From: Bacillota bacterium
Lineage (GTDB): Bacteria; Bacillota; Sulfobacillia; Sulfobacillales; Sulfobacillaceae
DNA: 5,369 bases
Assembly (NCBI GenBank): GCA_023381095.1
Contig: JAMCTO010000106.1
Coordinates: 1-5,369 of the forward strand
Reading direction: 5' to 3'
Both the position numbers and the translations under genes were made by a program. Below are positions 1 through 5,369 of this stretch, in pieces. Every line of letters starts with the position of its first letter. Within the stretch, counting starts at the first letter, position 1. A model generated the notes under the pieces. That model was not told the DNA's origin. It ran no database searches and saw only the letters and a list, made by a program, of their open reading frames with translations.

Positions 1-13
1 TCTACGTCGGACA

Positions 14-1342
14 GTGGGCATGATATTGGATTTGGCGACGGAAACTGCTTCCCGTTCTGATTTGGAAGCGTTGCAGCTGGACCGTTTGCAAAAGACGGTC
101 CAGCATATGTATGACCATGTGCTTTTTTACCGTCAGGAGATGGAGAAAGCGCAGATAAAACCTTCGGATATTACCCGTTTAGAGGATCTAATTCGGCTTC
201 CCTTTATACGAAAACACCATTTGCGTGACAACTATCCTTTTGGTCTCATTGCGGTGCCCTTGGATCAGGTCGTGCGATTTCATGCCTCCTCTGGCACTCG
301 CGGCAAACCGACTGTTGTGGCATATACTAAAGGCGATATCGAGCGCTGGTCACGAGTTGTCGCCCGGGCAGTTGCGTGTGCGGGGGGAAGACCTGGTGAC
401 CGATTTCACAATGCATACGGATATGGCTTGTTCACAGGAGGACTGGGTCTTCATTATGGTGTTGAAGAATTAGGCGCGGCAGTCATTCCGGTGTCGGGAG
501 GCAATACTCCCAGGCAAGTGCTGGTGATTCAAGACTTTACTCCTCGTGGTATTGCGGGCACTCCTTCTTACGTGCTCAACATTGCTGACGAGATGAGGAA
601 AATGGGTTTAGATCCGCGCAAAACGAGTTTAGAATATGGCATCTTAGGTGCTGAACCCTGGAGTGAAGCGTTGCGTCAAGAAATAGAAGAGGCTTTAGCC
701 ATTAAGGCGATGGATATTTATGGACTAAGTGAGGTCATTGGTCCCGGGGTGGCCATGGAGTGCATTGAGGCACAAAATGGACTCCATATTGCGGAAGACC
801 ATTTTCTACCGGAGATTGTCGATCCCAAAACAGAATTGCCTTTGCCGTATGGGGAAACAGGGGAGTTGGTGTTCACTTCGCTGACCAAAGAGGCTTTTCC
901 CGTCATTCGTTATCGTACCGGCGACATTGCCTCTTTGAACCCTGAGCCGTGCATTTGTGGCCGAACCTTGGTGCGCATGTCTCGCATCAAGGGCCGACTG
1001 GACGACATGCTGATTATCCGTGGCGTGAATGTGTTTCCCACCGAGATCGAATATGTCCTGCTTCAGGTGAATGAGATTGCCCCACATTATCAAGTGGTAG
1101 TGGATCATCAGGGAGCATTGGACACCCTTGAAGTGCATTGCGAAGTAACGCCAGAATACTTTGCCGAGATCGGTTCCCTGGAACCAGATCATGTACGCTC
1201 AAATGCGTTGCGACAAAAGGTTCTGCATATGTTGCGAAGTGAACTGGGAATTTCCGTGGGATTGCACATGCATAAGCCTGGCGTTTTGCCGCGCAGTGAA
1301 GGGAAAGCTGTTCGTATAGTGGATAAGCGGCCGCAACAATAA
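14..1342 (+). CDS. paaK: Phenylacetate-CoA ligase (PaaK family, AMP-forming)
   Basis: This cytoplasmic enzyme joins phenylacetate (or a close aryl/acyl acid) to CoA using ATP, the entry step of phenylacetyl-CoA catabolism. The 442-residue product has the usual PaaK length and matches Escherichia coli PaaK, as I recall it, along its whole length. Counting from GTG at 14: ASSGTRGKPT P-loop at 91-100, AYGYGLFTGG at 134-143, GAEPW at 212-216, DIYGLSE at 234-240, VIRYRTGD at 297-304, DDMLIIRGVNVFP hinge region at 330-342, and C-terminal PRSEGKA with the likely catalytic Lys431. Two cysteines (CICG, 313-316) precede the hinge, as in some PaaK homologues. The second Thr of the usual SSGTTGKP P-loop is Arg96. 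The start is unsettled: ATG at 20 fits the family N-terminus at least as well as GTG at 14, neither has a clear ribosome site, and the frame stays open to the left edge. The aldehyde dehydrogenase follows after 12 bp, so the two are probably co-transcribed. The family is very secure; phenylacetate as substrate is likely but unproven. Confidence 0.93.
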   Translation: MGMILDLATETASRSDLEALQLDRLQKTVQHMYDHVLFYRQEMEKAQIKPSDITRLEDLIRLPFIRKHHLRDNYPFGLIAVPLDQVVRFHASSGTRGKPTVVAYTKGDIERWSRVVARAVACAGGRPGDRFHNAYGYGLFTGGLGLHYGVEELGAAVIPVSGGNTPRQVLVIQDFTPRGIAGTPSYVLNIADEMRKMGLDPRKTSLEYGILGAEPWSEALRQEIEEALAIKAMDIYGLSEVIGPGVAMECIEAQNGLHIAEDHFLPEIVDPKTELPLPYGETGELVFTSLTKEAFPVIRYRTGDIASLNPEPCICGRTLVRMSRIKGRLDDMLIIRGVNVFPTEIEYVLLQVNEIAPHYQVVVDHQGALDTLEVHCEVTPEYFAEIGSLEPDHVRSNALRQKVLHMLRSELGISVGLHMHKPGVLPRSEGKAVRIVDKRPQQ

Positions 1343-1344
1343 CT

Positions 1345-1350
1345 GAAGGG
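1345..1350 (+). promoter_or_regulatory. Ribosome binding site of the aldehyde dehydrogenase gene
   Basis: GAAGGG lies just after the paaK stop codon, with a 4-nt spacer to the ATG at 1355. The purine stretch is a moderate Shine-Dalgarno match and the spacing is a little short. No other good start lies nearby, so it supports 1355 and suggests translation follows closely on the upstream gene. Confidence 0.5.
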
Positions 1351-1354
1351 CCTG

Positions 1355-2767
1355 ATGGCGGAGGCGATATTTTTGGAACAACAACTGCAAACCGAGACCC
1401 GAGTGCAAGGGTTTATCTCGCGGTCTCACCAACACTATATTGATGGAAACTGGGTCTCCTCGGTGTCGGGCAAATCCGCGTTTCGCGGAAAAGATTGGCG
1501 TCAGATGAGCCCGCAGGCGCGAAGCACTTTGATTTGGCGTCTAGCAGATTTAATGGCGGACCATCTTGAGGAATTGGCCCAGTTGGACAGTATCGACATG
1601 GGAATGCCGATTCGCCAAGCCCAGTATGGAACCACTCCGATGGCTGTCGACCACATGCGCTACATGGCTGGCTGGGCCACCAAAATTGAAGGCGAAACAA
1701 TCCCGGTATCAGCAGGCAATTTTTTTAATTACACTGTCAGACAGCCGGTGGGGGTGGTTGGAGCTATCATCCCTTGGAATTTCCCGCTATTGATGGCGGT
1801 ATGGAAACTAGGAGCGGCGTTGGCGGCAGGTTGCACCGTGGTTTTAAAGCCAGCGGAGCAATCACCGCTAAGTGTTTTGCGGCTGGCGGAATTGGTGACC
1901 GAAGCAGGATTTCCGCCAGGCGTGGTCAACGTGGTGACGGGATATGGTCCGGAAGCTGGGGCCGCATTAGTAGCTCACCCTGGGGTCAACAAAGTTTCCT
2001 TTACCGGTTCCACGGAAGTGGGCAAATCGATTATGCGCACTGCTGCGGACCGCATGGCGCGGGTCTCTATGGAGTTGGGTGGCAAGTCTCCCAATATCAT
2101 TTGTGCCGATGCCAATTTAAAACGCGCCATTTCCGGGGCTATGCTGGGAATTTTCATGAATCAGGGCGAAGTCTGTTCGGCTGGTTCCAGGATTTATGTG
2201 GCGCGGGAAATTTATGACCAGGCTTTAGAACAAATGGGTGATTATGCCAACCGAATGCGGGTCGGCAATCCTTTGGATCCGAAAACCCAAATGGGACCTG
2301 TGGTGTCCGAAGAACAATACCAGCGAGTACTAGGGTATATTGATTCAGCCCGACGCGAAGGCGCCAGCCTGGTAGCCGGAGGAGAAACTTTACCGGAGGC
2401 TGGTAGTGGTTTTTACATTAAACCTACGGTATTTGCCAATGTCACCGACACCATGACTATATCTCGGGAAGAAATTTTTGGACCAGTGGTAGCAGTGATG
2501 CCGTTTGATGATTTAGAAGAAGCTTTAGAACGGGCCAATTCCTCAGAGTATGGGCTCGCCGCTGGCGTCTGGACGGAAAACGTGAGGACTGCCCATTATC
2601 TTGCGCAAAACTTAGAGGCAGGCACGGTTTGGATCAATGCCTATCACATCTACGACGCAGCAGCGCCCTGGGGAGGTTTTAAGCAATCGGGTTTCGGGCG
2701 GGAAATGGGCCACCATGCTTTGGAACTGTACACCGAGATAAAGGATGTCTGGATAAATTTACAATAG
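1355..2767 (+). CDS. NAD(P)-dependent aldehyde dehydrogenase, phenylacetaldehyde dehydrogenase-like, with an apparent N-terminal internal deletion
   Basis: Predicted to oxidise an aldehyde to its carboxylate in the cytoplasm. The product has 470 residues. The Rossmann and catalytic domains carry all expected residues: PWNFP at 140-144 (Asn142), VLKPAE at 163-168 (Lys165, Glu168), FTGSTEVG at 216-223, general base Glu240 in MELGGKSP, nucleophile Cys274 in GEVCSAGS, and Glu373 in REEIFGP. The N-terminal HQHYIDGNWV and the rest of the protein resemble phenylacetaldehyde dehydrogenases. With the preceding paaK this suggests phenylacetaldehyde to phenylacetate to phenylacetyl-CoA. Oddity: after SVSGK (ending at Lys40) the sequence goes straight to SAFRGKDW. 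Family members normally have about 32 further residues there, including the NPATGE strand and most of the next helix. The frame is kept, so this is an in-frame loss rather than a frameshift, and activity is uncertain. Alternatives are other ALDH subfamilies acting on indoleacetaldehyde, betaine aldehyde or aliphatic aldehydes; the exact substrate cannot be read from sequence. Confidence 0.9.
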   Translation: MAEAIFLEQQLQTETRVQGFISRSHQHYIDGNWVSSVSGKSAFRGKDWRQMSPQARSTLIWRLADLMADHLEELAQLDSIDMGMPIRQAQYGTTPMAVDHMRYMAGWATKIEGETIPVSAGNFFNYTVRQPVGVVGAIIPWNFPLLMAVWKLGAALAAGCTVVLKPAEQSPLSVLRLAELVTEAGFPPGVVNVVTGYGPEAGAALVAHPGVNKVSFTGSTEVGKSIMRTAADRMARVSMELGGKSPNIICADANLKRAISGAMLGIFMNQGEVCSAGSRIYVAREIYDQALEQMGDYANRMRVGNPLDPKTQMGPVVSEEQYQRVLGYIDSARREGASLVAGGETLPEAGSGFYIKPTVFANVTDTMTISREEIFGPVVAVMPFDDLEEALERANSSEYGLAAGVWTENVRTAHYLAQNLEAGTVWINAYHIYDAAAPWGGFKQSGFGREMGHHALELYTEIKDVWINLQ

Positions 2768-2773
2768 AGGAAG

Positions 2774-2808
2774 TGACGAGGGTTCTGTTGTGTTTAGAAC
2801 CCTCGTCA
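2774..2808. terminator. Hairpin between convergent operons, probable bidirectional terminator without a U-tract
   Basis: TGACGAGGGTTCT (2774-2786) and AGAACCCTCGTCA (2796-2808) are perfect inverse complements, giving a 13-bp stem with a 9-nt loop (GTTGTGTTT). The stem starts 6 nt after the aldehyde dehydrogenase stop codon and ends 3 nt before the synthetase stop codon of the opposite strand, so it sits at the 3' end of both transcripts. Neither strand has a run of T after the stem: the + strand reads AAATTACT and the - strand CTTCCTCT. It is therefore not a canonical intrinsic terminator in either direction. It could still stop polymerase weakly or protect the 3' ends of both messages. Confidence 0.65.
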
Positions 2809-2811
2809 AAA

Positions 2812-4383
2812 TTACTGGGCATCTTTGGCAAACTGCACCACTAAATCACGTTTGAGAATTTTTCCTGAGGGGTTTTTTGGTAACGCTTCAACGAAATGAA
2901 TGGCTTTAGGCACTTCGTAGCGTGCAAGGCGATTTTTGCAGACGTCGGTAATGGCTTCAACGGTAACTTCGGCATTAGGGCTTAAGACCACCACGGCTAC
3001 CACTGCTTCTATCCAATACGGGTCGGGGATTCCGATCACTGCAACTTCGGCCACCCCATGAACCGATGCAATGGCCTCTTCAACTTTTTGCGAGGAGACG
3101 TTCTCTCCGCCACATTTGATAATGCCTTTTTTCCGGTCCACGAAATGAATAAAGCCGTCGTCGTCTTGGTAGGCTACGTCCCCGGTGTGGTGCCACCCAT
3201 GGCGGAATGCTTCGGCGGTGCGACCGGCATCTTCAAAGTACCCGGCCATCACTGCTGGGGAGCGTACCACGATTTCGCCTGGCTGCCCTCGCGGCACTTC
3301 GTTGTCCTCAGCATCGACTAATTTCAGTTCTACTGGTAGATGGGGCAAACCAATGGGGTCCGGCTCGTCAGTGCGGTTCCAAAACTCTTCTGGCGGCATG
3401 GAAGCGCCGAGCGGAGTCAATTCCGATTGTCCCCAATAGGTGCTCCACTCAACGTGAGGCAGTTTGGCTTTCCAAGCATTTAATGGTGTGGTCGGGATAT
3501 ATTGAAACACCACACAACGCTTCAATGATTTCAGGGAAGCAGACGGTAATTCCGGTTGCGCTAATAGGCCAATGAATACTGTGGCGGGAAGACATGCCCA
3601 GGTTAATTGGCAACTGTCAATGTCTCGCAGCAGCTCTTTAGGAATAATGCGACTCATGAGGAAGCCTTGGGCGCCGCTGCTTAAAGTGCCAAAAAGGACA
3701 TAAAGACCTGCAACATGAAACAGGGGAAGCGCAAGCATTACTTTTTGATGGCGGTTCATCTCCAAATCACTCAGCATGCTCAGCAAAGCTGCATACCAGT
3801 TGGCATGGGTATTCATGACCCCTTTGGGTGCCGATTCGGTGCCGCTAGTAAATAGGAGCGTACTCACTGCCTCGCTGGAGACATGGGTTTCTACGTAATC
3901 GGTCGGTTCTTGATCTACCGTCTCATCCCAACTTTGCCATTCGGGTTGGGGAGATTCCAAGGCGATCCGACTGAGACCTGGAGATTCGATCTGAGTCACG
4001 CCAGTCAACATCGCGTTATCAACAAAAAACATTTTGGCTCGCACTCTTTGCAAGGTTGAGGCGATGTCTTTGGCTGGCAGCATTGGATTGATGGGACAAT
4101 AGATAGCACCCATACGGGCGGCACCCATCCAGAGCGCGACTAAGCGCGGATGATTCAGGGCTAACGCGGCGATCACGTCGCCACTTTTGACGCCGTGATT
4201 GAGAAGATATCGAGAGACCTGGTTTGCCCACCCATCCAAATTTTGATAGGACACTTGAGTGTCTTCGAAAGTCAAGGCGGCGCGGTGGGGATAGCGTAGT
4301 GCGCTGCGGTGCAAGGCATCAGCTACATTGAACCTTCGCAATAAATTGAGTTCCAAGCTTTCGACGTAATCGGATTCGGTCAT
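2812..4383 (-). CDS. Class I acyl-CoA synthetase (AMP-forming, fatty/aryl acid-CoA ligase)
   Basis: Activates a carboxylic acid to its acyl-CoA through an acyl-adenylate. The 523 residues are normal for medium/long-chain acyl-CoA synthetases of the ANL superfamily. Motifs in order: P-loop LLFTSGTESAPKG at 176-188, LPLFHVAGL at 219-227, STYWGQSELTPLG at 314-326 (replacing the usual YGxTE), WHHTGD at 397-402 with ribose-binding Asp402, DRKKGIIKCGGENVS hinge at 416-430 with Arg417, and C-terminal PKNPSGKILKR with catalytic Lys508. No signal peptide or membrane segment is evident, so it is likely cytosolic. Where homologues usually have a GGAP-type adenine-contact motif, this protein reads FQYIPTTPLN (293-302), which is unusual. 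ATG at 4383 is well supported by AGGAGGT 7 nt upstream. The gene lies 24 bp after the acyl-CoA dehydrogenase, indicating one operon in which it would supply that enzyme's substrate. Chain length and substrate are not readable; long-chain, branched-chain and aryl acids are all possible. Confidence 0.92.
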   Translation of the reverse strand: MTESDYVESLELNLLRRFNVADALHRSALRYPHRAALTFEDTQVSYQNLDGWANQVSRYLLNHGVKSGDVIAALALNHPRLVALWMGAARMGAIYCPINPMLPAKDIASTLQRVRAKMFFVDNAMLTGVTQIESPGLSRIALESPQPEWQSWDETVDQEPTDYVETHVSSEAVSTLLFTSGTESAPKGVMNTHANWYAALLSMLSDLEMNRHQKVMLALPLFHVAGLYVLFGTLSSGAQGFLMSRIIPKELLRDIDSCQLTWACLPATVFIGLLAQPELPSASLKSLKRCVVFQYIPTTPLNAWKAKLPHVEWSTYWGQSELTPLGASMPPEEFWNRTDEPDPIGLPHLPVELKLVDAEDNEVPRGQPGEIVVRSPAVMAGYFEDAGRTAEAFRHGWHHTGDVAYQDDDGFIHFVDRKKGIIKCGGENVSSQKVEEAIASVHGVAEVAVIGIPDPYWIEAVVAVVVLSPNAEVTVEAITDVCKNRLARYEVPKAIHFVEALPKNPSGKILKRDLVVQFAKDAQ

Positions 4384-4390
4384 AATCTCA

Positions 4391-4397
4391 ACCTCCT
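4391..4397 (-). promoter_or_regulatory. Strong ribosome binding site of the acyl-CoA synthetase gene
   Basis: Read on the - strand this is AGGAGGT, followed by a 7-nt spacer (TGAGATT) and the ATG at 4383. It is a near-perfect anti-16S match with good spacing, and it fixes the start of the synthetase. It lies inside the 24-bp gap after the acyl-CoA dehydrogenase stop codon, so the synthetase can be translated independently from a shared message. Confidence 0.9.
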
Positions 4398-4407
4398 GCC
4401 TGTGGTT

Positions 4408-5369
4408 TCAGCGATCACCGAGCAATTCGCGTGCAATGAGGATACGGCGGATTTCATTAGTGCCGGCGCCGATGTCCAACAGTTTTGCATCACGAAAGAA
4501 ACGTTCGATGGCAAAATCTTTGGTAAAACCATAGCCACCATGAATTTGCAAGGCCTGATTGGTGGCACGGTTGGCGGCTTCGGCGGCAAACAGCAAGGCC
4601 GACGCTGCCAGTCGGCTAACCCGTTGGCCAGTTTGCGCCAACGACAGCACATGATAGGTGAAGAGGCGTGCTGCATCTAATTGGGTGGCCATGTCCGCCA
4701 GCTTTTCTTGAATTAATTCAAATTGCGCTATAGGGCGTCCGAATTGTTCTCTTTGTTGAGCGTAACGCAGTGACTGGTCCAGCATCTCCTCGATGATGCC
4801 GATAGCGTTGGCTGAATAATAGGCGCGCTCCAAGTCGAGTCCGCTCATAATCACACGGACGCCGCCATTTGGGGACCCCAGGACATGATCGTCCGGTACT
4901 TCCATGTGGTCAAAAACCAGTTCTCCGGTGGGGGATCCTCGCATGCCCAGTTTGTCGAGAGACTTTGCCACCTGAAATCCTGACCACGCGGTCTCAATTA
5001 CAAAGGCGGTTAGCCCATGCCGTCCGAGTTTAGGGTCGGTTACCGCGTACACCACCAGAACATCGGCAATGGGCCCATTGGTGATAAAGGTTTTCGTGCC
5101 GGTTAGCAGATAACCGCCGTCAATCGGTTCGGCGCGGGTACGAATGCCCATGGCGTCAGAACCGGCGTTGGGCTCCGTTAATGCCAAGCCACCAACCAGG
5201 GTTCCCGACGCCAATCCTGGCAAGTATTGTTGTTTCAACACGAGTGAGCCGTTGCGAAAAATGTTATGCATACACAAGTTTACGTGGGCTCCGACGGAAA
5301 GCGCGATGGCCGGACTAATCCGGGAAATGGCCTGTCCAACCAAAGCAGCGGCCAGATAGTCACCTCCTG
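4408..5369 (-). CDS. Acyl-CoA dehydrogenase, isovaleryl-CoA dehydrogenase type (N-terminus beyond window)
   Basis: FAD enzyme that forms the alpha,beta double bond of an acyl-CoA and passes electrons to electron-transfer flavoprotein. The frame runs unbroken to the right edge, starting GGDYLAAALVGQ, which matches an internal stretch of isovaleryl-CoA dehydrogenase (GLGYLEHVLVME in the human enzyme, from memory). Roughly 80-90 N-terminal residues therefore lie outside. Visible parts: middle-domain signature ALTEPNAGSD, then TGTKTFITNGPIADVLVVY, LDKLGMRGSPTGELVF, and C-terminal helices with REQFGRPIAQFELIQEKLAD, QIHGGYGFTKDF and IGAGTNEIRR. The Glu of SGLDLER (codon 4828-4830) is at the position of the catalytic base of isovaleryl- and long-chain-type enzymes. 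The position equivalent to Glu376 of medium-chain dehydrogenase is Ala (codon 4465-4467), as expected for that subgroup. This favours a branched short-chain substrate as in leucine breakdown, but the precise acyl group is inferred. It is the upstream partner of the acyl-CoA synthetase. Confidence 0.93.
   Translation of the reverse strand, partial: GGDYLAAALVGQAISRISPAIALSVGAHVNLCMHNIFRNGSLVLKQQYLPGLASGTLVGGLALTEPNAGSDAMGIRTRAEPIDGGYLLTGTKTFITNGPIADVLVVYAVTDPKLGRHGLTAFVIETAWSGFQVAKSLDKLGMRGSPTGELVFDHMEVPDDHVLGSPNGGVRVIMSGLDLERAYYSANAIGIIEEMLDQSLRYAQQREQFGRPIAQFELIQEKLADMATQLDAARLFTYHVLSLAQTGQRVSRLAASALLFAAEAANRATNQALQIHGGYGFTKDFAIERFFRDAKLLDIGAGTNEIRRILIARELLGDR

Noticed and set aside
806..1192. 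128-codon open frame on the - strand inside paaK
   Set aside because: It is fully antisense to a conserved gene, has no recognisable family or ribosome site, and has a composition expected of a shadow frame.
1475..1481. Frameshift as the cause of the missing aldehyde dehydrogenase segment
   Set aside because: Both flanks are in the same frame and match the family directly up to the junction; the missing residues are not found in another frame nearby.
1774..2217. 147-codon open frame on the + strand inside the aldehyde dehydrogenase
   Set aside because: It overlaps the most conserved part of the dehydrogenase in another frame. The translation is Gly/Ser/Arg-rich without any motif, so it is a shadow.
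4384..4407. Possible separate promoter between acyl-CoA dehydrogenase and synthetase
   Set aside because: The 24-bp gap is taken up by the ribosome binding site and spacer; no -10/-35 pair fits, so co-transcription is simpler.
4402..4680. 92-codon open frame on the + strand opposite the acyl-CoA dehydrogenase C-terminus
   Set aside because: It is antisense to a conserved coding region with no supporting ribosome site or homology.
5341..5343. TTG as the start of the acyl-CoA dehydrogenase
   Set aside because: The frame continues upstream to the window edge and the added residues (GGDYLAAAL) match the family, so TTG is an internal Leu codon and the gene is truncated by the window.
5361..5368. 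AGGAGGTG on the - strand resembling a ribosome binding site
   Set aside because: It encodes conserved Gly-Gly-Asp inside the dehydrogenase. The only in-frame candidates after it are a CTG at about 5 nt and the TTG about 17 nt away, neither a convincing start.

Overview
The window holds four protein-coding genes in two short operons that converge on a 44-bp gap. All four belong to well-known families of CoA-ester catabolism. The left pair (+ strand) is a phenylacetate-CoA ligase (PaaK type) followed 12 bp later by a phenylacetaldehyde-dehydrogenase-like aldehyde dehydrogenase. The right pair (- strand) is an isovaleryl-CoA-dehydrogenase-type acyl-CoA dehydrogenase, cut by the right edge of the window, followed 24 bp later by a class I fatty/aryl acyl-CoA synthetase. 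Coding density is close to 100 %. No RNA gene, mobile element, CRISPR array or long repeat is visible.

Layout: paaK-like (about 14/20-1342, +), aldehyde dehydrogenase (1355-2767, +), a 13-bp perfect hairpin between the convergent stop codons (2774-2808), acyl-CoA synthetase (2812-4383, -), acyl-CoA dehydrogenase (4408 to beyond 5369, -). The synthetase has a near-perfect Shine-Dalgarno sequence (AGGAGGT, 7-nt spacer). That, the middling GC content and the protein sequences suggest a Gram-positive, Firmicutes-like bacterium, possibly a soil or acidophilic lineage such as Sulfobacillus or Alicyclobacillus. This taxonomic guess is weak inference.

How the genes could work together: the aldehyde dehydrogenase would oxidise an aldehyde (best guess phenylacetaldehyde) to its acid, PaaK would activate the acid to the CoA thioester in the cytoplasm, and the opposing operon would activate another carboxylic acid and desaturate its CoA ester. 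This looks like part of a larger aromatic, amino-acid or branched-acid degradation region. The enoyl-CoA hydratase, thiolase, carboxylase or ring epoxidase needed to finish either route is not in the window.

I found no undescribed system. The most interesting observation is that the aldehyde dehydrogenase appears to lack, in frame, about 32 residues near its N-terminus (the usual NPATGE strand and most of the following helix), although every catalytic residue is present. Lesser oddities are unusual residues in the nucleotide-binding motifs of both CoA ligases, and an intergenic hairpin without a U-tract on either strand.
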